From Branchiostoma floridae (lineage: Eukaryota; Chordata; Leptocardii; Amphioxiformes; Branchiostomatidae), in NCBI RefSeq assembly GCF_000003815.2, contig NC_049996.1:2906684-2958468 (forward strand): a stretch of DNA of 51,785 bases, given 5' to 3'. Below, piece after piece: positions 31,902-49,933 of this stretch. Position 1 is the stretch's first letter; each line of letters opens with the position of its first letter. Under the pieces are notes generated by a model. That model had not been told where the DNA came from, did no database searches, and was given only the letters and a program-made list of their open reading frames with translations. A program made the translations under genes and the position numbers.

Positions 31902-32135
31902 TTTAGGTCTGGCCCCCTTAGCGTCTTTTTTGGAACTGCAGGGACAGGTTTTGTTTCAGGCTTTGAAAGAGAATAACTCAGGAAGATGCTGACGGATCGT
32001 CATGGTTTCTGGTATGTTTCATTGTGTTGAGGGTAACAAACAACAACGTTATATGTAAATTTATTCATCTTAGCACAAGAGGTAATAAAATCACAAATTT
32101 GTATTTTTAGCTATCATCACATTTCCGATTTCGAG

Positions 32136-32300
32136 TCATCTTTGATCTACAAGTAGCTGCCTAGTAAGATACAGAGAGCTAAGTAGGTAACAAAGACGAA
32201 CAAAACTTGTGATCAGGCTGGAACATTGAAACAATCGTCGCCTGGTTGACACTACATTGTTGGTTCCACCCATCGCTGTCAACAGTCCAGCTAAAAAAAG
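32136..32300 (-). pseudogene. Inverted, broken copy of DIPK2-like exon 1
   Basis: The minus strand encodes AMGGTNNVVSTRRRLFQCSS then RLCYLLSSLYL, matching AMDKNSKAVSTRRRMFRKFQ and the following membrane segment of the gene at 32705. DNA identity is high (gtgtcaaccaggcgacga shared exactly), but deletions shift the frame within the membrane segment. No second exon is found to its left, so it is a fragment. It lies head-to-head with the intact exon. Confidence 0.8.
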
Positions 32301-32704
32301 ATCAACCTGTATTTGTGTAAAATGCTGCCCGAATGGTTGAAAAGTCACATTCTTCAAACTCTCGTGCACAAACGCTCGCTTAAAACGAGATTTTCCGAGA
32401 CAAATTTAGAGTAGTCTGTGTAACGCAAACACCGCTATCCGGAGCTTGTAGCCTCCTCCCCGCGGAGCGCCAATGTACGACGGGCCTGAGAAGCGCGATT
32501 AAATCAGGCTAAATTTAGAGCATTGTGTGTACGGGTCAGTAGGTCTTCAATATTTTAATAGCTGCAGGCTATATTGGCATGGCATGTTCTCGCCTACCGG
32601 TTAGAAAGAAGTATCGAGCCCCAAATAGCATCTACCTAGCCACCGCAGATCTTTCTGGTTGATGTTTCAAGCTGGAATCTTGCTCGGCTGGATTGTGGAC
32701 AGCA

Positions 32705-32974
32705 ATGGATAAAAACAGCAAAGCAGTGTCAACCAGGCGACGAATGTTTCGCAAGTTCCAATGCTCCTGCAGCCGTTCACGAGTTTCGTTCGTCTTTGTC
32801 ACTTTCTTAGCTCTCTGTTTCTTACTAGGATCTTACTTGCAAATCAGAGATGACTCAGAATCAGAAAAGGCGCACTTAAACTACGCAGGTGCAAAATATG
32901 CACAGAGAACATTTCTTGAACCCCTTACCAAGACGATTGTGCAAGAAACGGGACTTGGACAAGTCGAGAAAGAG
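32705..32974 (+). CDS. DIPK2-like exon 1 (cytosolic tail, membrane anchor)
   Basis: Ninety codons from ATG at 32705. The upstream in-frame TTG and GTG were not used because the ATG precedes the basic tail and membrane helix. An inverted relic of this exon lies at 32136-32300. Confidence 0.83.
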
Positions 32975-35116
32975 GTAAGAACGATTATTAGTATACCTTA
33001 ACAGGTGTTGTGATGACGTCATAGGTCGGCCATATTAGATACCTCTTTTTTTTTAATTTTTATTTATTGATCTCAAAACATGTGGGTAGCCCCTTCAACT
33101 TGTTTGAAGTTGATTTCCAAGGGGGCCCACTACATAAATAACAAAAACGAAACGTGTTACATTCAGTAAGACAACCAGAGGACAACAAACAACCTAACTG
33201 ACCTAACCGGTTTTTAGTTGCGACAATTGCTGTTTCTATCACCTTTAGCCTCTCTTACGACGGGTGTTGTTGTTTTGAACCCCCCAACCTAAGCATTAAA
33301 TGGCCAGAGTCAGGGTTAGAGAACTTCAATTATCAATTATTAGTTAATTTTAATGGGACACCTTTCTTTGTAATAAAATGAATTCCATTCAAACATTCAA
33401 GGAGCAAATATTCGATGCCGTAGTGGCGCGAGGACGTCGTGAAGTCTAAGTCTTGTTGGTAACGATATTTAGGAAATCCTAGTGCGTTTATTGTGCCGTT
33501 TTTAACCGCTGAAAGAATGAAAAAATGATGTAAATGTGGAAATATATCAATTTTATACAGATCCCATGATTCAAAATATTTCCACTTTAAACACTATTAT
33601 TGCTTAGGTCGCCTTTAATGTTAATTTGATGATATGGATGACATACACGAGCGCATCATTTCGTGTCCCTTTGAGAAAAATTGAAACAAAATATAATTCG
33701 AAAAAGAAAAAAAACAGCCACATAACGAGCAAATGTGCGCCGTGAATTGCCAAAAAAACACATGCTAATGTAATAGAATGTCCAAGGCAATTAAAAAATC
33801 AAAGAAGATGTGTAAGAACAAAAATTGAGAATCCATTGTCGTTACATATTCGTGAGATTTACCATCATTGTTCTAACTTCTAGGTCCAAGGAATTCTAAA
33901 GGAACATGGCCACGCGTTGGCCAATGACGAACCCGAATCATTATCAAACATTGCCAAGGAACAGCCTGAACAAGAACTGACACTCAAACGCCTCCTTGCG
34001 GCCGAAAAATGCCCTGCATGTTTCGGAGAATCGCTTTGCGAACAGGCAAACTCAGGCCTTATTACAGTGGATGTAGCCAACAGAAAACTGGAGCATAAAG
34101 GTGTATACTTTGGACGTTTTAGAGATATAGATATAGTAGCCAAACGGCTTGCTAGAACTCCTAATTGGAAACAGTTGGACGAGTTTATATGTCAGAATGC
34201 TAGCATGTCAGGACATTGTGATGTCTCAAAAATGATATCTAAAACAATACTTGTGACAGATGATGCTCTTAAGTTGTCATGGCTACGGGATGCCTGGCGA
34301 ATCGCCCATAAAGATGAACAGATTGCGTTCGAGTCTTGTATGACCGTCAAACATATTGAAGAGCTCAAGAAAGTGTACGATCAGAACGCAGACGGACAAT
34401 CGAGTAAGACCGAACAAGCTTACATGATGACCTCACTTCTACTGAACCCAGAGGCTGCAGTACTGAATTATTTCGCTAGTCGGCGTGACCGAGAATGGCC
34501 CTTTCCGAAGTACCTTGGAGCATGCGGACGGGTCATCTTTGTGGAGAACGGTGGAAAGCTCCTTGATGTCAGCCTTGAATCCCCATGGAAACAAAGAGCC
34601 AATCTAGCCGTGCAACTCTTAGACATGATTGACACCTTCCGAAACGGCGATCCTGATTGGATCGTGATGTTCCTCGACTTCCGTTACGAGAACTTCGCAG
34701 TTGACCAATACGGACGCTTGAAGCTAATTGATTTTGATGGAGTCGTTTTGATTGACAGGGAAGACAGCGATGGTGAGGAGAACAAAGAACGATATAATAT
34801 GGAGGGTTTTAAAGGATTTCTTTCTGAAATAGAGAAAGATGGCCGTTGTATGCAAGTAACTCGGTACTCTCAAATGATGTATGCTTTGGCCTGTGTACGA
34901 TTGTTGTCGTACTTGCCTGAGCACCGGTTAAAAAGTGGCGAACATCATCGGTCGAAAAATTATGTCAGACCGCCTGGGCTCTTGTGGGGGCCCCCAGAAC
35001 ACGAGTCAAAGGCGATAGAAGCGTTACTGAGAGGCTGTGTCGAGGAAAAAGTAGTAGGCGGTCGACTGAACACAGTTCAGGAACTGAAAGCACTTCTGCG
35101 ACAGAATGTAAAATGA
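32705..35116 (+). CDS. DIPK2/FAM69-like divergent protein kinase-domain protein (2 exons, 500 aa)
   Basis: Exons 32705-32974 and 33884-35116 join in phase 0 (GTAAGA donor, ttctag acceptor). The product is a type II membrane protein: a basic N-terminus (RRRMFRKF), one membrane helix at about 27-45, then a luminal part. CPACFG..LC at 132-141, the GVYFGRF stretch and the C-terminal kinase-like lobe fit the DIPK2 branch (DIPK2A/HASF) of the FAM69 family of secretory-pathway kinase-like proteins. Catalytic-loop-like YENFAVD (about 358-364) and DFDG (373-376, in place of DFG) are visible, so activity is uncertain. Vertebrate DIPK2A is about 430 residues, so this one is longer. An AATAAA is at 35420-35425. 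Confidence 0.82.
33884..35116 (+). CDS. DIPK2-like exon 2 (luminal kinase-like domain)
   Basis: A single 1233-nt exon with stop TGA, starting VQGILKEHGHALAND. It carries the CPACFG motif, the catalytic-loop-like region and a C-terminal helix (NTVQELKALLRQNVK). Confidence 0.88.
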   Translation, partial: VQGILKEHGHALANDEPESLSNIAKEQPEQELTLKRLLAAEKCPACFGESLCEQANSGLITVDVANRKLEHKGVYFGRFRDIDIVAKRLARTPNWKQLDEFICQNASMSGHCDVSKMISKTILVTDDALKLSWLRDAWRIAHKDEQIAFESCMTVKHIEELKKVYDQNADGQSSKTEQAYMMTSLLLNPEAAVLNYFASRRDREWPFPKYLGACGRVIFVENGGKLLDVSLESPWKQRANLAVQLLDMIDTFRNGDPDWIVMFLDFRYENFAVDQYGRLKLIDFDGVVLIDREDSDGEENKERYNMEGFKGFLSEIEKDGRCMQVTRYSQMMYALACVRLLSYLPEHRLKSGEHHRSKNYVRPPGLLWGPPEHESKAIEALLRGCVEEKVVGGRLNTVQELKALLRQNVK

Positions 35117-35419
35117 TTGTACTACAAACGTTTCCTTTCTTGTAGACAGACATTGAAATTTGCCTAGCAAAAATGTTTTGCAAGAATATTCTAACATATA
35201 CTGCGGTATACTAGGGTTTCACTTAATTGTGTTTTATATCATGTATGTTTGTGTGACTATTGCTATTTCATTTTTCCGCTGGGATGTTTATTTTTCTTGG
35301 GTGATATGGGCGCGCAGGCCATGCCATCACGACCAGGGTTCGTGCAAGTCAGTCGATTCACTTGGTAACCTGAGGGTTGCCATAACGGTACATACAGAGA
35401 GGGAGAGAGGAAAGATTTG

Positions 35420-35425
35420 AATAAA
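35420..35425 (+). terminator. Poly(A) signal of the DIPK2-like gene
   Basis: AATAAA 304 bases after the stop codon, the first canonical signal downstream. Confidence 0.5.
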
Positions 35426-35617
35426 TTGATTCCGCAATAAGTGATAGAAACTAAGAAACTTTTGTTTGTCCGGATCAGTAGAATTGAACTTATTCTGTCA
35501 TTTACGATCGGTAACACAGGTGTCATTTATTATTGCTTTATAACGCCTAGACTCTTAGATCGGCACAACATGTAGCAGACAGATAGGTATAGACGAGATA
35601 TAAATACACAACAGAAA

Positions 35618-36320
35618 AGCCTGCTACCGGTTGAGCTACAGTGACATCCTAAGGAATGGACTACTTTACAATATTGCTACTGATAAATCATAACGTATAG
35701 TGCTGCTACCAGTTGAGCTACAGTGGCATCCCCAAGAATGGACTACCTCAAACGATTGCTACTGATTAATCATAAGGTATAGTGCTGCTACCGGTCGAGC
35801 TACAGTGACATCCTAAGGAATGGACTACTTTACAATATTGCTACTGATAAATCATAACGTATAGTGCTGCTACCAGTTGAGCTACAGTGACATCCCCAAG
35901 AATGGACTACCTCACACTATTGCTACTGATAAATCGTTAAGCATAGTGCTGCTACCAGTTGAGCTACAGTGACATCCCCAAGAATGGACTACTTTACATG
36001 ATTGCTACTGATAAATCATAACATATAGTACTTCTTCTCATTCTCTGCTTTGCTTTGCTTATGGCCGACAGTATAGTACTGCTACCAGTTGAGCTACAGT
36101 GACATCCCCAAGAATCGACTACCTCAAACGATTGCTACTGATAAATCATAACGTGCAGTGCTGCTATACCAATTGAGCTACAGTGACATCCCCAAGAATG
36201 GACTACTTTACATGATTGCTACTGATAAATCATAACGTATAGTGCTGCTACCAGTTGAGCTAAAGTGACATCCCCAAGAATGGACAACCTCAAACGATTG
36301 CTACTGATAAATCATAACGT
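35618..36320. repeat. 82-bp tandem array, about 8 copies
   Basis: Units start at a ttgagctacagtgacatcc word and recur every 82 bp (35631, 35713, 35795 ...). One copy is interrupted by a ctttgctttgctt insert near 36040-36070. On the minus strand each unit contains tagctcaactggtagcag, which matches a tRNA A box. Confidence 0.92.
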
Positions 36321-36689
36321 TTAAACGGGTCAGCGATGTCAATACCCAGTTCATGACCGTTTTGTTAGCGCACAATAGCTCACGCACCCAGTGTCACTGT
36401 CAATACCAGGGTCAATGAACCATGCCCCTCTCCTGGGGTTCAAATGCTTTCCCGGTGTCACGTATGATTTCCTTCGAAATCATGTTTCTAAAGCCAGTGG
36501 GAAAGAACATTGTGTTTTCCATTTGCGTATACGGTCTTAAACGTTGTTATGATCGGTAGGTAGAGTTCCTTTTTTTCTATATTTTCTTCTTTCTCTTCTT
36601 TTTTTAAATTTTGTTATTAAATGGATTTTGTTTTCTTTTCTAGATTCTAGATTTTTCTTTTTAAAATTTGATATCTTTGCCAGCGGTCG

Positions 36690-36955
36690 ATCAAAAAAGT
36701 CTAGGGTCGGTAGCCCACATAGCAGACTCTGAGCCTTTTTTGTCGCCCTTTTTGGGCCCATAATACAATTTTGCTGGTCGTTTCTTTTTGTACTGGGTCA
36801 CTTGTGCTGCCAGTCCGTACTACCAAGCGACCCACTACAATACGAAACGACCAGCAAAAGTGTATTATGAGCCCCAAAAGAGGAAAAGAAAGCCTAGAGA
36901 GCCTGCTATGGGGGCTAAGGGTTGGCAACTTTTTGCTGGGTCGGTCGAGGTACCA
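36690..36955. mobile_element. Fold-back element
   Basis: Outer arms (gtcgatcaaaaaagtctagg vs tttttgctgggtcggtcga) and inner arms (aatacaattttgctggtcgtttc vs its inverse at about 36840-36870) form a 260-bp imperfect palindrome. Confidence 0.55.
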
Positions 36956-38367
36956 AAAACACAGAATTTCTTTTAATTTGCCCATACCTGTAAATCATAT
37001 ATGCAAGACCAGGTGGTCGGAGGAAAAAAAAAAGGCCAAACTGTTGTTGACTCATAGCTATTGTTGATGCATTCATTAATGCTAAGATAAGCAAACTTTG
37101 TCAGATAAATCAAAAGACAGGTGGCCAAATAGGGGAAGAAAATAATGCACAGGGTAAGCAAAATCGCACGCTTGAAAAGGGGCCATTCAACCGGACACAT
37201 ATATTGTTCTTTGAGCAAAATTGAGGTTTGCTAAACAGTTGCTGAAAAGCAAATATCTAAATTCATACAGCACCAATAATATTTGTTTCCTTTTTCACTT
37301 ATGAAGGCGACAAATGGTGGTCGAAACGTTTACTGAAGAGTTAAACAGGTTGTGTAACGAAGAAGACTGAAATTGATCAACCATCCAATTTACGGATCTA
37401 TATCCCGCTTTGCGTTTTCATATTTTGCAACATATAAACAGATACACACAGTAGTAAAGTTCTCGAGCCATCGAGCTAATGATAATGGCACCAGTACACA
37501 AGATATAGCATTATAATTCAATACAATTGAGAGTGGAAATACAAAACACACGGAAACGGGAACGTCCATTGTAAATAGACGAAATAAGAAAAGATAGCAA
37601 TCACTGAAAATTAACTAACCAAGCTTAGGAAGAACATGATATACGGATAGGATTTATCCATAATTTCTGAGTTGATTTTATGAGAATAAATTCACGAGAT
37701 CCTCTATTAAAAAGTTTGTTACACTTTATGTTAATGTCCACAGCAATGCTCAAATTTGTGGTTTGCATTGCTTTTCGTCGAAGGCTTTTAAAAAATCACA
37801 TACTACTTTCTCCGCTTAGCACTCAGCATTTGATAAATAGTATGGTTGTTGAACACACAGACCACTACCATTGGACTCACCTTTAAAGTTGTGTGACCCA
37901 AGGCTGTATAAAGAGATGGGCGTCGCCCTATGTACCATCTGATGAAGCAATGACGTAACGCAAATAATGTCAGACAATTTTTTTTCAAAACTGATCTTAA
38001 TAAAAGGAAGCTTTTAAAATCCACATTACGTGCTTGACTCATAGATAAGTATATTGAAAGAGATCGTTTTGACTGAAGATGAGATAAAACCAACAAAGGT
38101 TGGATTCTTTCTGTCGTGCCACTATCGAGAAAGATAACACTAGATAGCAGCTATCGCAATTTTACATTTATACGATAACATTGCTAAAAGGCCATACTCT
38201 TGAGACTGATAAAACTACTTATCCCTTGTGTGCTATCTTATATCACAATGCAACATTTCTTTGTTCAAGTTTTACTACCTACAGTATCTGTGGCCCGCTT
38301 TTTACACTGAGATCTTTCTATTGTGGTTCGCATATCTCCAGGGTAACACATAGCGTGACCTGCCCTG

Positions 38368-38538
38368 TATAAAACCCTGACCATCCACCAACATACATTT
38401 GTAAAAGGCATTTGACTTGGCGCCTGCACTGTAGTGACGTGTTGGAGAAAACGTAGTACTTCCGTTGACGAAAGCGCTGAAAACTGAAGTATCAGAGAGG
38501 GACAAGAAACAACAAGCACAGCTTATAGGAACAAGCTG
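38368..38538 (+). promoter_or_regulatory. TATA-like box and possible first non-coding exon
   Basis: TATAAAA at 38368-38374 is followed by 165 bases without ATG, ending in aagctg|gtgagt, a good donor. It could be the 5' exon of the EGF gene 3.5 kb downstream, but no direct link is visible. Confidence 0.3.
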
Positions 38539-39062
38539 GTGAGTAAATATGTCTTACAGTTGGCTATTTATAATTTTATCATATTGTACTTTAGTTAGAT
38601 ATTGTAATGTACTGTAGGGACTTGTGAGCCCAAACATAGTAGTTCCTTTGAAGATAACGAATAAAATTGAGCTTATCTCATAGAGGGACAAGAAAAACCA
38701 ACCACTGCTTTTAGGAACAGGCTGGTTAGTAAATATGTCTTATCATTTTAGTATAGATTTATATTGTACTTTAGTTAGATATTGTACTGTTCCACACTGC
38801 CCTGGGACTGAGCAGCCACCTCAGACACCGCCACCAACAATCAACAAATGAGACTGGATGGACATGAACTAATGCTCGGTCACGAGCTGACGCCGATGAT
38901 GATATCAGAGAGGGACAAGAAAGAACAACTTTTCACTATGGAATTTACCAGATGAGCTTTCATTCGGATATAAGAAACAACAACCACTGTTTTTAGGAAC
39001 AGACTGGTAAGTAAATATGTCTTACAGTTGGTTATTTATAATTTTAGTTAATTAGATATTGC
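38496..39062 (+). repeat. Triplicated segment ending in donor-like sites
   Basis: Three imperfect copies (from about 38496, 38681 and 38902/38965). Each carries gagggacaagaaa, then ttaggaaca.(g/a)ctg|gt(g/t/a)agtaaatatg and tatttataattt-like sequence. Confidence 0.8.
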
Positions 39063-41628
39063 ATTGGAAAAGTACGATTGCTATATTGACCTATGATAAC
39101 GATATGTTGCAAAATTGTCACATTATTTCGTTTGAAGCAAAAAGAAATCGTATTATGTTGAAAACATTAGATAAGACCCTCTATCCAATTTCGGGAAACT
39201 TTTTTTAGGTGAAAATAGATATAAGGTTGATAATCGTCGTTTAAAGTGAATTGGTTTTGCAGGATATAGATTGGAATACTTAGTACTTATTGGTATTCTA
39301 TTACCTGATGCATTTCCTTCAATTCGTTTTCATCTTTTCGTAAGTCTATGGAAATCGGACCAACCAATATACTTAATCAAGCTTTCACGCTCGGACCAAG
39401 GCTGACACTATTCTACCTCACTTTACCAAGTAGCTGTAAAAGAAACATAGTGTAAGGTGTTACATATTTTAGGACAGAAACTCGGAATGTGAACTACAGG
39501 AATACATGCATTATCATCATATGTGTTTAGTGTAATTTCAGCTTTCAAAAAAGCTGGAAGAGAAAATTTTATTCATCTGTTATGCATGAGAAGGAAACAA
39601 AAAGATACTGACACAAGGCAAGTTTGAAACGTTTATGCACCTATACCCAAATAAGTACCACACTATAGCAAGAAAAAATTCATTGTCTTCGAGGGTAAAT
39701 TATATTTCTCTTTGTCGTAAATGATAGCTGATTTCAATGTATGATTTAGGGTGTGTATGTAGGCGTGAAGAAAGCGGTTTACAGCTTTCATAGAAATGTC
39801 TTTTATGGTGTAATATCTGGTGGGATATACTTTATTACATTATATCATATCATATCATAGGGATGAGCTCCATCTTCCAATACTGTGCCATAAATAATAA
39901 CCCAGAACTCTAACGGCCAAGAAAGGCAATCGGACAACCTTTACACTTTATGTAGTCTTGTTCAGAGACATTGATTGAGAGAGACTAGGTCAGGTATTGC
40001 TCGACCATGATCTTGACAGGGGCGTGACATGATGTTAGCTTCATCATTGAACAGTTACAATTGAACTTGACAATGAGAATGTATCAGGCATCTTTCTCAC
40101 GACAATGGGTCACGCACCATGGAAGATTCCATGGGCAAGTTGGAGTACAATTTAAGCTCCTGCCCAAGAAAATTAGCCAATGTACTTAATAACTGATTGA
40201 TCATCACTAGCCTCCGTTGCCGTTGCAATTCTCTTGTGCCGGCAAAGGGAGTTTGCCGAGGAAGGGAGATTATAGTGGAAAGGAGACTCCCTTCCTCAGA
40301 AAATCTATCTTCCTCGGCACAAGAGAAACTAGCCAATGTTGAAAACCGTGAACCAGTGGACCCCCCCCCCCCCTTCCACCTCCTAGAATAAACAGCCCCG
40401 TTCGAAGGCAACTACGTCTCTATCATTGAGATTCTGGTTAAATACCTTGGTTGAACTTAACATCCTTTACCAACTGAAAGTAGAAAATAGTCATGCCAAA
40501 TTATAGTTTAGTTGCACCTCAGATAGAGCGGTAGGTACCAACATGCCAATAGCCAAAAAAAAATTATCAATAGGATTTTGATTTGTAACACAAAAACAGT
40601 ACCATCAGTGACCATCCCGAAGGTAATAAATGGCACTACAGTGTGTTTCATATCCCCCTATGGGACCTACTGTACTTACTGTAGTCATGATAACCGTATC
40701 AACTTCGCCATAGATGGACCCGCATCATCTATTCAATCCGGGTTTTATCGTGGTTTTCATGTACAATCTATCCTATCCGCAGCACACAATGGAACCCCTC
40801 TCTCTGTGGCACGGAAAACTGTAATTACCACTTAACTCCGCATGCACTTTGCGTGCGGAGGACAAGGGTATCCTGTCGAGCCCTGTAACAAAAGATGTTA
40901 ATCATATAAACTCCAGTAAATCCCAATGCCTAACCATAAAAGGCCAAACAAAATAAATGTTGTGTTTCATGTTTTTTTTAGTAAAATCTAGCCTTTTCGT
41001 TTTCGTCGGCCGTTGGTAAAAGACATAATTTTATCCATCTAACATCTAGATCAAGTAGATTCAAAAGGATCTAATAATTATAGAAACTCCAGTAAACTCC
41101 AAGGCCTAACCATAAAAGGCCAGACAAAATAAATGATGTGTTTAGTGTTTGTTACCCGACTGACCATAGTAAAATCTATAGCCTTTTAGTTTTTGTCGGC
41201 AGCTAGTTCTTCGGTTAGGTAGGAGTTTCGCTCCAGTTTAAACCGCTCCTCATTCTAGTAAAATTCTGGTGACCCCAGCCTTTTTGTTTTTACCGACCGT
41301 TGGTAAAATATATATTTTATTCAATCTAACATCTAAATCATTACGAGTGGTCCAACTCCCTGCTACTGTCGCTCAACGGCTATAGAAACAAACGTGGGCG
41401 CTGCCCTATACATACTGTACAGGGCGTTGACCTTTAGGTTTTGACAGGTGGTTTACATAAAAGCATAACTCCCCCGACATCCTTGTAAAACTGCATCAAC
41501 TTTCTAGATCTATTCCTTTTTTTGTGACAACGCGCAAATGCTAAATCCATAAAAAATATCTCACTCACTAACATCAAATAAAACCATCCATCTAATGAAT
41601 TTTCTCCTGTTTTGTTTCTCATGTTTAG
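39063..41628. other. Gene-poor stretch with small repeats
   Basis: No convincing coding exon. It contains an inverted repeat around 40220-40330 (ttctcttgtgccg / cggcacaagagaa), a C13 run at 40361-40373, a short hairpin (ctccgcatgcactttgcgtgcggag-like) near 40838-40860, and two diverged direct copies of a taaccataaaaggcca.acaaa segment at about 40905-41070 and 41085-41330. Confidence 0.55.
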
Positions 41629-41803
41629 TGGACGTCAAATCACCATTAATTGCCTGCAAACTACATACGAATGCAGCAAAGGGATCGTGAGATGCAGCTG
41701 CGAACAGCATAACATGACCAACTACAATACTCCATGAAGAGACGACCATCCTTTCCAGGAGTAAAAGTCTGTTCATTCCACGAGCGACGCTGCGGATGGA
41801 TAT
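41629..41803 (+). CDS. Possible start-codon exon of the EGF gene
   Basis: Bounded by a tttag acceptor and a perfect GTAAGT donor. An ATG at 41734 reads MKRRPSFPGVKVCSFHERRC and three further residues, ending in phase 1, which fits the first EGF exon. It has no hydrophobic signal peptide, all frames before the ATG contain stops, and the pairing is one-in-three by chance, so it is tentative. Confidence 0.25.
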
Positions 41804-42002
41804 GTAAGTTTTCATCAAATGGAAAAACACAGTGGTAAGTGAGGTAAGTAGGCACGCATCAGTACCGATATGGACTGTGTCCTATACCGGTGCTGAACAC
41901 AAAACTATTGCTGGACCCAACATGAACAAACCGCGTACTAACCTCATCATAACATGTACCATATTAACCATTACTTCCCGTACGACAAAATGTTGTTTTT
42001 AG

Positions 42003-49247
<7,245 letters not shown>

Positions 49248-49266
49248 GTAGATAAATAAGAGGAAG

Positions 49267-49272
49267 AATAAA
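49267..49272 (+). terminator. Poly(A) signal of the EGF gene
   Basis: AATAAA 20 bases after the stop codon. If used, the 3'UTR is very short. Confidence 0.4.
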
Positions 49273-49871
49273 TAGATGCACATATCACTATGTAGGGCCA
49301 AACTGATGTGATTATATGGATGACATCCACTGAGAACAAAAAAAAACACGATGTGAGTGTAGGAATAAAGTCTGGGAAAAAGTCGTCATTTTGGAATCCA
49401 ACATGGTCAGGAAGGTTGACCAAATGACTGAACACACAGAACATGGTATACCATATAATAAAGTCTTCATTTTTGTCCTCTCCCATCTTCTTTGCGTTTG
49501 GAAGACTACACTCATTGGCATTCGTCTTCCGACCGATTTTTTTTAATGTATGGCATATAATGTTTATTGATTTGGATCCTCTTTGTACGATTAAAAGTAG
49601 GTTCAAATTTTTTTGGAAACGAACAATTATTGCGCGCGTGGATGTCATACAAATAGTCAAGTCAATATGGCTTACATTAAATATATAAAAATATGACAAA
49701 AGACCATGTTGGTCTACTTGACACATAATATTTATGTTCACTTATCTAAGTTTCGATGACGATTAAGTCCTTGCAATGAAGACGTATTTGAAGAAAGCAT
49801 TATATTGAAGCACATAAAAACAATATTCTGCGTATAGTGTTTATTGTTGGTCTTAGTGATTACGCGAATAT

Positions 49872-49933
<62 letters not shown>

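Larger units (their letters stand above)
30228..32704. promoter_or_regulatory. Divergent intergenic region between NBR1 and the DIPK2-like gene
   Basis: NBR1 reads left and the DIPK2-like gene reads right from this 2.5-kb segment, so it must hold both promoters and 5'UTRs. No TATA box is obvious beside NBR1. It also contains a (GT)n tract at about 31365-31397, the 35-bp inverted repeat at 31646-31901 and the inverted exon-1 copy. Confidence 0.5.

Noticed and set aside
31770-31976. 68-codon ORF in the divergent region
   Set aside because: Overlaps the right arm of the inverted repeat; no support for coding.
40578-40835. 85-codon ORF that looks somewhat protein-like
   Set aside because: No splice sites or known motif, and no partner exons; left unannotated.
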